This document shows positions 47,727 through 58,669 of a stretch of DNA of 64,000 bases, piece after piece; within the stretch, counting starts at the first letter, position 1; every line of letters starts with the position of its first letter. The stretch comes from Gautieria morchelliformis. Lineage: Eukaryota > Basidiomycota > Agaricomycetes > Gomphales > Gomphaceae. Position numbers and translations under genes: made by a program. The DNA lies in contig WHVA01000292.1 in the NCBI GenBank assembly GCA_015179125.1, positions 78,704-142,703 of the forward strand, in the 5' to 3' direction. The notes beneath the pieces were generated by a model that searched no databases, had not been told where the DNA came from, and saw only the letters and a program-made list of their open reading frames with translations.

Positions 47727-49765
47727 GTTTTGGAACCCTTCAAGACTTTGGTGTTATTGCTAACACTTCAATCTATCAGAACATGTCGTTTACGAGACTC
47801 AAAGAATATTAAACAATGCTGCAGCACAACTCCGGAAATAATTTAATATTTGTACCTTGGTTGCAATCCGCGTAAGAACTAGTCCAAGTTAATATGGATG
47901 GAAGGCAATACGTTTCTTAGCAGCACTGAACAATAAACTAAAAGACTGTAGGTTCAAGGACACTATCGGGGTCCAAGCGTATTCCAAAATATAAAGGAAT
48001 GTACTTAGCAGGCGAGTTTATAAATGGACTGCCCTGATAATCTACCAGTGCACAGCAATAAAACGAGGGATGAGTTTTATGAACAAAGCGACTTGTGAAA
48101 GTCTCTAATCAGGAAAATCAACTGACTAGATTGTCTCGGGTATTGGAGTGCGAATGGCAAGACTTTCAATTGACAGACTCACTCTGTAGAATTACACCCA
48201 GAGGATTAGTCCAAGTGGCTAAGCAGTAAAGTAACTACTTAACAAGGAATTAGACACTAAAGTAAGTGAATAACCCCAGCTGGGATTAGCAGCTTAGGGC
48301 GCGTTCGGTAACCAGACCACGAAAATCTGATCTGGAGAAGATACAAAATCTGCAACCCAGTCATTACCTGATCTTTTTTTGCGTGAAATCAGTATCGAAT
48401 CGAGCCGAATGCTCTGTGATTTTCTGCGATCTCAAAATCATAACTTCCGCTATGACTAAGTGTGCCTGGTCTTGGCAAAAGGTGTCAATAACACTCACCC
48501 TAACCCTAGTCAGTCACACCTCAAGATAACTTGCCCAGTATCTCTGCTTGTTACCCCATTACTGCAGCCAGATTAATAGATAAATATTACTTCTACATGT
48601 GTATAATTTAAATACATTGATCTACAAGAAATCTCAACCAGCTGTAATAGCTGGCTCCCAGATGTGACATGTTGTGTGCACGGGACAGCGGTCGTGCGGT
48701 TGCCAAGACAGCAGCCAAGAGCACGGAAAGAAGACGGCAAGGCGTAGAGTCGAGAATATCATTTGAGATACAGCTCTGAGCTGTATCTCAAAAGTATAGG
48801 GAGATCACGCGTGGTCAAAATCTTTTTAGATTGAGATTTCGTGTGCCGAACGCCCCAAAATCGAAAAAGATTTCGCAAGATTGCGAAATCGTGGTTTCTT
48901 CACTTTTTGGTGAGAGATCACCAAAATCCATTTTCGTGGTCTGGTTACCGAACGCGCCCTTAGTAAGATGCAAGTCACATGAGGTCACATGTAGGATAGA
49001 AGATGGGTAGATTGGCTGATGAAAGGCAGGCAAAAAGGGCCTCCTTTTATATCGTATTGTACAGGCACTTAACTAAGCAGTAGGACCTTCTATCTATTAA
49101 TGGAATGGGGGAATGAGTCACGAAGGAGCTTTCAGAAGGTGTGGGAAGGTTCTGTCTGACTCATAATGACTCACAGTGACTGAAAATGACTCCTACTGGT
49201 GACTCCACTAGGTTTTCCACCAATCAGGGCTTGATTTGTCAGGAATGAGTCATTAATTGGGCACATGTGATTCATGACAGCTTGGGTGAGTCATGTGCAT
49301 GTGACTCACCAAGGTGTGCATGAGTCAGTTGAGTCATTGAGGCTGTACAAGCAAATGACTAGGCTTTTCAAACTCAGAGGCTGAGTCTGAAGGAGCCACC
49401 TGACTGGATTTGTGGGTGACCGCAGGCGCACAAGCTGCGAGTGACGCGAGCGTCCGGTCGGAGTTTGAAATTGGAAGTCTGAAACAGAGTTGTGGGGACG
49501 TGTGTATCCACAACTCTGCTGCACTGAAATAAGTGAGTTTGAGTGAAGACAGCCTCGGAAAAATAGGTAAAATTCATAGTTAATTAGAGGGATGTTTGGA
49601 TAGGCCTTATGGGGACAGTAGACATTTTTATAATGACGATAATTGGTTGTTTTTAAAGGCCTTTGATGCAGACTACAAATTTACAATAAAGAGACATTTG
49701 AATGCTGGTTGAACAGCTTGATCCGAGACCATATAGTATGCTGGTTGAGCAGCAGTTCCCATACA
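47727..49765 (+). mobile_element. solo LTR-like insertion, 2039 bp, in copia integrase
   Basis: Ends TGTTTTGGAACCC (47727) and GCAGTTCCCATACA (49765), flanked by CTCAC on both sides (47722-47726, 49766-49770). Deleting it restores the copia reading KVRGGVRACRRLEKVFSD. It contains a 663-bp MITE at 48297; without that it is about 1.37 kb, AT rich and without genes. Orientation is uncertain. Confidence 0.85.
48297..48959. mobile_element. PIF/Harbinger-like MITE
   Basis: Perfect 30-bp terminal inverted repeats starting GGGCGCGTTCGGTAACCAGA, flanked by TTA on both sides (48294-48296, 48960-48962). GGG-initial termini with a TTA duplication are the hallmark of PIF/Harbinger. 663 bp, no transposase. 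Subterminal parts repeat words such as AAAATC and GATTT. Confidence 0.9.
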
Positions 49766-50524
49766 CTCACCCCCCCTCTGACTTTGAGAATAGGTGTCTT
49801 TGTCTGCTTGCCAAGGACACAATGTTCACAAAGGGGGGGAGAGAGGATAAGTCAATGGGCATACCTATAGCCATGCTGGACTTCACCATCGTAGTGACAG
49901 AGGCATAGTTGAGGTGTCCGAGATGTCTGTGCCACGTAGCGAGGTCAGGGGCGGTGCGAGCAACGTTCGCCCTGTCACGAAAGGGGGACGGGTTGCCGGA
50001 TATGTAATAGAGGTCGGAGCCCAATTTAGTCCCCTGAGCCATGACTTTACCGGAGGGGCCCTTTATGGAGCAGCGACCACCATGGAAAGTGATATCAGAG
50101 CCGGCGTCGTTGAGACGACCAATAGAGATAAGGCGAAGGGAAGCATCAGGGACAAACAGAGCATCCTTCAGAACAAGTCGGCGGCCCTTTCCACAGTGCA
50201 GACGGATCGTCCCCACACCAGCCGCAGGGAGATACTGACCTCCAACGTGCTTGATCCGCCTAGTGGTAGGGGCGAGATCAGAGAAGTCGGAGTGGACAGG
50301 GGAGATATGGGTCGTGCAGCCAGAGTCGGCGCACCAAGGGATGGTAGCAGGATCGGAAGAAAGAGCGCAGATGTTGACGCCGTGGTCAACAGCAGTGCAG
50401 GAAAAATAGCTGATGTTGAGACGCAACTCAGCAGCGAGGGACGCCCCTGCATCGATGGCGACATTGGCGGTATCAGAATCACTGCTACTGGAATCCGCCG
50501 CAGCATTAGCCTTCGCAGATTTCT

Positions 50525-51308
50525 TGTCGTGAGGAAAGACTTATCAGATGCAGATTCCTGTTTGACTTGATTTATCTCATGGCTTCACGCATACGAACAA
50601 CAACCCGTAATGTCCATTACAACAATCTCTATTCATGATTACCCTAACGATCTCTCTCTCACTATCCAACCTTACTCCGAGTACCGCGAGACACATGCAC
50701 ACACACCCGAGCCTACAAGCCCCTCATTGAGTCCGAGCCGAGTCACACTCACCGAGTCGAGCCGAGTACAACACACCACCACCGAGTTCCTTAAATCCCA
50801 CGAGTCGAGTCGAGACACGAGTACAATTGACGAGCTGAGTACCAGGACGGAACGAGTCGATCCCATATCGCGATCAGGGAATGCAACATATATTCCCCAC
50901 TACCTTCGAGCCGCACATATTATTCCTATCCAGTCTCTCCTACCATCCCGCCTTACCCTTCGAGCCACCACATAAGGGTATTCCATCCCGCCTCATGTCC
51001 AGGCCAGACCGAGTAAGCGATCCGCAGCATGGATGTACGGTAGCGGCGGTATGTACTCACCTACCATATGTACAATTCCACTATCCCCGTCGCTCATCCC
51101 CACGTACCAAGACCCCTATCCGAGTAGCTATAAGTAGTACGCAATGTATGACTGAAGAATTAACGAACACGAACCTTTCTTGATACTTTGTTTGACTACG
51201 AGTCATTAGTCGAACTTCGAGCTTTATTCATCTCTTGCGATCTATATCGAACTCGGCCTCGAGCAAAAGGCTGCACCCCTACTCTATTCGAAACTTATTA
51301 TTCTGTCA
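50525..51308. mobile_element. solo LTR, 784 bp, between copia gag and protease
   Basis: TGTCGTGAGG...TTATTCTGTCA flanked by TTTCT on both sides (50520-50524, 51309-51313). Deleting it joins the copia frame as DKKHKKPEKSAKANAAAD. C-rich with repeated CGAGTCGAG-like words and no ORF of note. It belongs to a different LTR family from the 44612 element. Confidence 0.85.
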
Positions 51309-52182
51309 TTTCTCAGGTTTCTTATGCTTCTTGTCAGAACGCTTCTTCTGGGCCTCCTTGAACCAGTCAGGTGCCTTATCCTCAGTGCCACCACCCTTCT
51401 TCCAGCATCGCTCGAAAGGATGGCCATGGCCACAGTTGGAGCACTTAACAGCAGGACGATGGTTAGACTTAGCGGCATTGACTTTATCAGATGTGGAGTG
51501 GAGCTTCTCGCGAGCAGCCAGGTGGATGGTTTTGGTAATATCGTTCTAGGATGGAACGGTCTTAGACTTCCCACTAGAGAATACCACAAGGAGATGTTTG
51601 CAGACCCAGTCAAGGTTCATCCCTTTCAGCGCATTTATGAGCACAAGGACGGTGTATTCGTCCTGCATAGGCGCTCTGCCCTCGTCGTAAATGTTGGAGA
51701 CAGTGTCTTTGATCTCAGCGATGGTGTGGGTAGTTTTCGATAGGTCAGAGAATTTAGCGCCGATGGTGAAGGTAAGAGCATCAATTTGGAGATCATACCA
51801 CTGTGATGAGTGTGGAGCTTAAGAAGATCCCACGCATCTTTCGCAGACATGGTTGGCAGCAAGAGGCGACGGAGCGTACCATCGACATGCTTCCCAAGGG
51901 TGCCGATGATGCGCAAGTTGATGAGGCGCCAGTCAGCAGATTTCTTTTGATCAAGTGGTTGATCAATGGAGCCGTCGAGGTAGCCCATGATACCAGCCTC
52001 GAGGAATGAAAACTCCATTTCCCGAGACCATTTCAGCCATGAGCCCTCAGTAAGCTTCTCCAAGCCCTTCACCCTAACGTGATACTTGAGCACCATCGTG
52101 GAGATGTGGGATTGGTAGTAGCTAAGATAAAGGTTACGAAGATCCACGCGCAGTAGTGTGATACTCAGAGCAAGGATGGTAG

Positions 52183-54059
52183 TAGGGATGCACACCGTGC
52201 CATACATCCACGGCTGTACGGTGCCGTATTACGGCCACGGCACCCGTACCATCGAGGGTCTGTGCTCTGTGCCGACGGTACAGTATACGGTACGGTTTGA
52301 TGCCGTATGATGCCGTATTTGTACGGCCGTATACGGTATGTACGGCGATATACGGCATGCACTACTGTTTCAATTTCAGCTCTATTTCAGCTTCAGCTCC
52401 TCGATATCGTCTCCTACTCAAGTGCCAAGTGAGTCCGCAGCGGCAAGTACCAAGACAGTGCTGTTGCACTGGTGGAACGCCAGTTTGATGATGAGGCTGT
52501 ACATCAAGAAGATGACGATGGCGATGTCGATGTCGATGAGAGTGTCACAACAAGGCCTGATGGGGTTATATCCGCTATCACTAGGGTAATGTCTTCTTTC
52601 TTTTTCTTGCTTGAGGCTCTGGGGTCTAATTGATTTCAGTTACGAAAAATTATTCGTAGTGTTTGTTCCAGCCCACAGCGGCGCCAAAGCTGGTTCAAAG
52701 AGGTCTATGTAACGATGAACCAAGGGATTTCAGGGGATGATGCTGAGAGCCTGGCACTCATGCTTATCTTAGATGTGAGAACACGTTGGTCATCAACGCA
52801 CCAAATGCTCCGTGAGTGATTCTGATTCTTATACTACAGAGTGTGACTCTGATGTGAACAGGTCATGCACTTGATTGTTGCAATGCTATTGATTCATTTG
52901 TGGCTCGGAACTGAGAACTTCATCCATATGAGCTATCCGAGGATGACTGGACATCAATTACCCTGGTGTCCTCTTGGCTCAAGTCCTTCTGCAGCGCCAC
53001 GACCCAGATGTCCACCACAAAGGCGCCAATGCTATCTACGACACATGCTATCTTTCGAGGACTACAGGAAGACATCAAGGAGATCTTACGAAGTCTTCCT
53101 GCCAGCGTGACTCCCAGTATCAAGTATGGTCTCATTGATGTGCACACCAAACTTAGCGACTATTATCATAAGTAGGACGAATCCTTCTATACTTGGGCAG
53201 CATGTGCGTCGCCGTTTTGATCATAATACGTGGTTCTACTGACAATGGTCTAGTACTTGATCCTCGCATCTCTTATGAAGGGATGGAGCTTGATTATGCA
53301 GGCGACGAGTTGCTTTCTGAACATCTTGAATCATCAAAAAAAAATCTGTATGAATACTATGAGGCCCATTATGCGGGCAAACACTCTGCGTCTTCACAAG
53401 TGACTGATCCTGTGCCTGGTCCATCAGCTGAAGCTTCAGCCCCTCCTCACTCCCCTCCAAAGAATTTTACATTGCGCTTTCAGCGGAAGGCCAAGGCAGC
53501 GATCCATGAACTCGATGAATTCTTCAAGCTTCCTCAAGAGGATTTCGAGGCTTGCAATCCAATCCATTGGTGGATGGGTCGCCATGCTCAATTCCCCAAC
53601 TTGTTTTTGCTTGCTCGGGACATTCTCTGTATCCCCGGTTGCGTACTATGCTGTTATTGGAGTTTTTAGGGCTGACATTGTGACTATCCTAGGATCTGCC
53701 GTCGCCGTTGAGTGAGTTTTCTCAGGAGGTCGTGACACAATCTCATTACGACGTGCAAGGCTTCAGCCTGAAACCATCAAAGTTCTAATGCTCAGCAAAG
53801 AAAAGCTTCATCTTGAACGCGCTCAGTGCAGAGCTGCAGTACGTCGTTAACATACCATGATTAGATCTTGTATCTACATTTACAATGCTATAATACAACC
53901 GTCAACCATAATACGGACGGTACGGTACTGTACGGTACCCGTACCGTACCATCGGAGGGAGGAGGTCTCGATCATACGGATGGCATACGGTCTGCCGTAT
54001 CCGTCAACTCGCCGTACATTATACGGCCGTGGCCGTAATACGGATGGTGTGCATCCCTA
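52183..54059 (+). mobile_element. hAT transposon, internally deleted
   Basis: Termini TAGGGATGCACACC (52183) and GGTGTGCATCCCTA (ending 54059), each followed inward by TACGG/CCGTA-rich DNA. GATGGTAG flanks both sides (52175-52182, 54060-54067), an 8-bp hAT duplication. It sits between the copia 5' LTR and gag. It contains C-terminal transposase segments on the plus strand but no N-terminal BED finger. Confidence 0.95.
52640..53850 (+). pseudogene. hAT transposase, C-terminal remnant
   Basis: Exon-like segments in several frames: ESLALMLILDVRTRWSSTHQ, a part with LKSFCSATTQMSTTKAPML, then LDPRISYEGMELDYAGDELL, and the hAT dimerisation region (ELDEFFKLPQ, NPIHWWMGRHAQFPNLFLLA, then SAVAVE and a frame change into GGRDTISLRRARLQPETIKV). 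An in-frame stop replaces the Arg or Trp expected after AVAVE. The N-terminal half is missing, so this copy is non-autonomous. Confidence 0.75.
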
Positions 54060-54077
54060 GATGGTAGGCCCATAACC

Positions 54078-54331
54078 TATTGGAAGCTGTACTAGTAGTC
54101 AGCTCAGTCTCACCAGTGTGTGATAAGACTGTATACCTGTACTAGTAGTCAGCTAGATACAGGAGCGATCAATAACGTGTATGAAGAGCGAGTATGTGAA
54201 CGGTTTACGTCAGTCTCACTAGTGTGTGATAAGACTGAGGAAAAAGCCGTGGAACTCCGACTCGCGTCTCAAGGGCTCCACGTATGTGGGTGCTTGTGGA
54301 TGCGGAAGGGGTCACGCTTGTAACTCCAACA
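54078..54331 (-). repeat. 5' LTR of copia element
   Basis: 254 bp, minus strand TGTTGGAGTT...CCAATA, followed outward by CACCC. It contains an internal repeat (CAGTCTCACTAGTGTGTGAT twice) and about eight differences from the 3' LTR. Confidence 0.9.
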
Positions 54332-54344
54332 CACCCTATATATC

Positions 54345-55017
54345 ATACCGTGATCATCTGGCCCCCTCGGTGTTGGCCCGGGACATCCAGTTGGTACCCA
54401 CAACGGCCGACACGTTCATGTCTGCCGGAGGCGTCATTTCGTACAACGAGTTGATGACTCGGCCTAACGCCTATCCTACTCATGCAATCAACGGTACACA
54501 GTCTTGTCGCTGTACTCAGAGAGATCAAGGCTGACATACTTCGTTCGGCCAGCGGCACATCTGCCAAGTGGTAGCAAAAGAAGTCTTGGTACCGTATCAG
54601 ACGGTCCAAGGACCTGCGCACATTGTAGATGAGGAGGCGACTGCCGCCATGTACTCACTGGTATGCCGCATACCAGTGAGTACAAGGTGGCAGTCATGGA
54701 GAGTGAGTTTAAAATTGACTACATTCACGGCCCTCGCAGATCAACCTCCAACCATCACCTAAAACAAAAAAAAACCACGACAGTGAAATGTGTGGAATAC
54801 CACTTATATTTCCCCCGCCGGGACTGCTGTTCTGGCGCAGTCGGATGGTAGCGCCAGACGCCATCCAGCACGGCAAACCACAGTGCGCGAGGACACCACG
54901 CCGTCGCGTTTGGCCTGAGCGGCTGCTCAGCCCTATTGACATGATTGCCAATGCTGGCAGTAATTGCAATTATGTACATAAGAAGAATAGAGGAAGGACA
55001 GATAGAGATGTCCCAAG
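54345..55017. repeat. duplicated host segment, copy A
   Basis: From ATCATCTGGCCCC to AGAGATGTCCC this matches 58357-60467 (after removing the hAT there) at high identity with small indels. It contains a near-palindrome around 54645-54690 (ATGTACTCACTGGTAT / ATACCAGTGAGTAC). Short open stretches (GGVISYNELMTRPNAYPTHA; VLVPYQTVQGPAHIVDE) suggest a broken gene, but I cannot identify it. Confidence 0.8.
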
Positions 55018-55363
55018 CGACTCGGAGCTCCAGACGCTCGGCGCGGGCGACGACGCGGACGCGGTGCTGGATGAGGCGTGGCGCCGCGCGGGGCTCACGC
55101 GCGTCAAGTCCGTGAGCACGGTGCGCGCGGAGTGGGTTCCGGCGGGTGCAGCGGGGCGGAGAGCCTCGTTGCCGAGGAGGAGGAGGCGCTGTGGGTGGTG
55201 TTGGGGCAGGCGCAGGCGCGGGGGCGGCTGGAGCGTCGGCGTCGTTGCGGCGGCCGGCGCGGCTTGACTCTAGGGTGTTGGGGCAGGAGGATAGGGAGCT
55301 GGTCGTGCGGGACGTGGTAGGTATTAGTGCGGCGGCGGGCCCGGATGCGGACGGGCGTTGATC
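55018..55363 (+). CDS. GC-rich ORF island, unknown
   Basis: A ~340-bp block with very high GC content compared with its surroundings. It reads SELQTLGAGDDADAVLDEAW at first, then SLVAEEEEALWVVLGQAQAR in a second frame and LDSRVLGQEDRELVVRDVVG in a third. All look protein-like, so either short introns or frameshifts break one gene. A minus-strand ORF (204 codons, Ala/Pro rich) also exists and is probably a shadow. No family recognised. Confidence 0.3.
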
Positions 55364-55636
55364 GTTCATACTTTATCCTTTCTTCCCAGAGTTGCTTTTC
55401 TTTTTATTGCGTACCGTGTAGTTCATATTCATTATTCATATTCGTAGTATACCTTTTCACTCTCTTCTCTCTGTCTGTTGGTACAACAGCAATTGGCATT
55501 TCGTGAACTTAATTGGATCCTCTGACGGGGGCCGTCACGGGGCGCTGCGGGGCGGTATAAGCTTCTGACACTGAATTAAGATAAGCATGCCGGCATTTAT
55601 ATTAGCTGTATCACGTGATCCTGGCGGATAGCGAGA

Positions 55637-55644
55637 GTATATAG
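55637..55644 (+). promoter_or_regulatory. TATA box of the zinc-finger gene
   Basis: GTATATAG about 60 bp upstream of the ATG at 55704. Confidence 0.4.
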
Positions 55645-55703
55645 TAGTGGGAGTATAGGAGGCTCGTACGTTCTAAGAGCGAGCACCGTCCACACCCATC
55701 CCC

Positions 55704-56557
55704 ATGGCGGAGCACACTCGCATACCCAAGCCTCCTATCCTAGGCCCAGCGCCATACTTTATCAAACTTATAAAGCCGTACGCCCTTCGGGACGCCCTCG
55801 GGAAAGGTGCACCGTGGCTAGACACGAAAAGGTATTGGTATCGTACTAGCTCATCATCTAATGTTTATGAATACTATCAAGTAGTTCTGCTGGGTATACA
55901 CCCAGCTCGCATTACAATCGATATCACGATGAGGGACAGGCGCGGTACACCGCGGCTGAACCACCCACCGCGACTGTAGTGGAGTCGCTGGGTGTCCCCG
56001 TCCATTCTCAGCCAGCGGAAGCGGCAGGATCAACGGCGTTACCTGACCCTCCACCCCCTATCGCCACAACCCGATATGGCTCCTCACCCCCGCCTCTCAA
56101 ACCCCCCGACAAATACTGCAGGTTCAGCAAGACGGCTGGCCCGTGCCATTTCCGGGTCGATGGGAACCTCAAGACCCCCGTCTATAAGCATATTGTGCAT
56201 AGGCATATCGCAGACGAGCTCAGAAGTCTCGACGAGGGTACGCTGAGGGTACAGGATGCCCAGATCCTGACGACACAGGACCGCGTCAGGCGGGCCAAGT
56301 TATATGTCTGGCAATGTCCGGCTCAAGATTGCCGCTATTGGTCGATGGACAAGCATTCTGTGATTCGACACGTCACAGACATGACTAGGGACATGAAGAA
56401 GTCGGCCCCCAAAGTATCCCGCAACCGGCTGGCATCGGCTCGGCGAAAGCCACACTTGGGGCCATCTTGGGGGATGACGAGAACGGAGAGATCGAGGGGG
56501 AGACATAGCATTGATTTTTTTTTTTCAAAGCTTGAGGACATCGACGTTAACTTATAA
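55704..56557 (+). CDS. C2H2-type zinc-finger protein (putative)
   Basis: Two exons, 55704-55880 and 55934-56557, joined across a GTAGTT...GATGAG intron into 801 nt (266 residues). The N-terminus reads MAEHTRIPKPPILGPAPYFI and includes RYWYRTSSSSNVYEYYQ. Two Cys/His clusters follow: CRFSKTAGPCHFRVDGN ending KHIVHRH (about 115-145) and CPAQDCRYWSMDKHSVIRH (about 195-213). The spacing is that of atypical C2H2 fingers. The C-terminus is basic (RLASARRKPHL). A nuclear DNA-binding role is plausible but not shown. Confidence 0.65.
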
Positions 56558-58356
56558 ACACCCACTCATGTGATTATCGATATCACGTGAGGCCACACAA
56601 GCCCAAACATCGAACATTCTTTACATCATACCCTTCATTGTTTAGCCGTCTAGTTTTGTAATGCAATTGCACCAAGCGTAGCTCACGAGTCGCGGCTTCG
56701 CATATGTTGGCGTGAATGAACAGGTATACGATTTTTTCGTCCTCCATTCATTATTACCGTAACTCGCAAGTAGTACTAGATACGTGCGGTGCATGGTTTC
56801 AGTGACCGAAGAAGACTCCAACGGGTGACGTGCTGCAGAATAAATAAGAAATCAATGCCTTGTGAGTTCATTCACCAACAACAGGCAGAGCCGGCCGTGT
56901 TATCCACATACGGAGTCGCGGCCAGGAGGCAGGCCGTTCCCTCCCTGCTCAAGAATTCTCCTACTGGCCACGCCTTATTTGACCTGTACTGTGGCAATAG
57001 GTACGAGAGATGTACTCAAGAACACTTTGAGGGAAACAGGGCCATCTGAATAATACAGTATCGAACCGTCCCTTGACAAGCGTCTGAATCATGCTAATCC
57101 CATGTATAATTACAGGTACGTGCAGATCGTTGCCAGCGATCTTGCAGCGCAAGGGGATCACCCGGAAAGACTCTGTCTAGTAAAGTAAGTATAACACTTG
57201 ATTGAATTGAATTGTTCGGAGGAAAAAATCGCTATCGTCTCTGTAGACGACGCTTGCCGGCTGAAAATACAACATCTCATTGCGCCTAGCTTGCTATTTG
57301 TAAAATTGGTCTTGGATGAGTGTTGTTTGGCATGCTATGTCACGATGTTTATCGATCTCTCCCACTTTACGCTTGGACAATCTCTGTAAGAATATCAGAG
57401 TCTGGATGCGTCTTCAAACCCTGGCCCTCCTGCCAAGCCGCGTTGCTTTGTCGAGCACGAATGTGTGATTCGATCACTAGGACTTCAAGAGGCAGTTTCT
57501 TCCCGCCTATTATCAGTCGCATTTCGACCGGACGTGGATATCGAGAACGTACTGGGCAGAGGACATGGCATTATCTCGGTCCCATTTGGCACTGGATCTG
57601 TCTGCCTCTGCTTTGCCTGAACCCTGGGGTCTATTTTGACCAGTTAGGTCCGTTATTCCCGACGTTGAGGCCAATGCTCCCGATGAGACTCTTCTGTCAA
57701 TCGGTATCCTACAGTGACTGATCGACACCAGAGTCTCATCGCGATCGGGCAAATACCGTGTTTCTTGATGCACAGCGACTCGGAGCCTGCTGCAGTCTCG
57801 GTGAGTGGAGCCGCTGCTGACTTCCCAGCTTCTCTCTCCGTGGCTATGGTTCCGTTGGGTACGTACCCGAGGACCTGTCATGTGTCATCATGAGGTTTTC
57901 CCGAGCGGGAAGTCTCCCCCTCACCTGTGATATATGCAGTTGACCCCCAAAGAACAAGGTAGCCCAGGCAGGTACAGGTGGTGCCATTACTAATCCATGT
58001 GCACTCAGGCACACTACCTGCTTGAGCAGCACCACCACACGCAGGTGAACAATATACGTGTCTGTCGAGATCGAGAAGGATAATGCTCCGAACACGACTT
58101 CCAAAGTTCCAAGCCTGCATATACAGATTCTAGCTCATCTTATGTGCTCGGTTATATTCGACTCCCGCTTCAGTGGACGGCGGCCATGACGCACTAAATA
58201 CATCACGTGATATTACCACCAGAACAAAAAAAAATCCTGGAAACAACTCTTCCGATGATAAATGATATGAATATGTTTGACATGGGATGAATATAGACCG
58301 TTCATCTAATATAATGGTAATAAATGTATCTGTCTTCTACCCAATAGTATTTCCTT
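56558..58356. other. intergenic with gene scraps
   Basis: No complete gene. On the minus strand 58120-57878 a Cys-rich reading (CGGAAQAGSVPECTWISNGT, then TCTCLGY) could be an exon of a small secreted protein, but no signal peptide or continuation is found. 56558-57500 shows nothing supported. Confidence 0.35.
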
Positions 58357-58669
58357 CTATCATCTGGCCCCCGGCCCGGGACACCCACTAGTTGGTAACA
58401 ACGGCCGACACGTTCATGTCTGCCGGAGGAGTCATTTCATGTAGTACGATGAGTTGATGACTTGGCCCAATGCCTATCCTACTCATGCCATCAAAGGTAC
58501 GCAGTCTTGTTGCTGTACTCAGAGAGATCAAGGCTAACATACTTCAGCCAGCGGCACATCTGCCAAGTGGTAGCAACGAGGTAGGAACAGCCTATCGACT
58601 CCAAAAAGAAATCTTGGTACCGTATCAGACGGTCCAAGGACCTGCGCACATTGTAGATAAGGAGGCGAC

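Larger units (their letters stand above)
42180..52096 (-). pseudogene. copia gag-pol, degenerate and interrupted
   Basis: Read right to left after removing insertions. Gag from ATG 52094-52096 (GLEKLTEGSWLKWSREMEFS) with a one-base shift near 51805. CCHC zinc knuckle CSNCGHGHPFERC near 51400-51440. Aspartic protease-like WCADSGCTTHIS near 50300-50340. GAG-pre-integrase segment (LATWHRHLGHLNYASV) with a shift near 49830. Integrase core 47720-46854 (FSDITGP, FCMDNGREYT, NGKAERCH supply D, D, E) with a shift near 47640. Reverse transcriptase 46616-45865 (VIPSKWVYLTKKDES, MAVHVDDLCVT) with a TGA in place of Trp at 46611-46613 and shifts near 46130 and 46030. RNase H (SGYCDSDWASD; ISWRSKKQPMVAMSSVKAEY) to about 42180. 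No longer functional. Confidence 0.88.

Noticed and set aside
49740-49790. Second copia polypurine tract and LTR start at the run of C before CTCTGAC
   Set aside because: The exact CTCAC duplication and the restored reading across the site show this is coding copia DNA next to an LTR-like insertion end.
54755-55369. 204-codon minus-strand Ala/Pro-rich ORF
   Set aside because: It spans the end of the duplicated segment and the GC-rich island and is most likely a GC-driven shadow.
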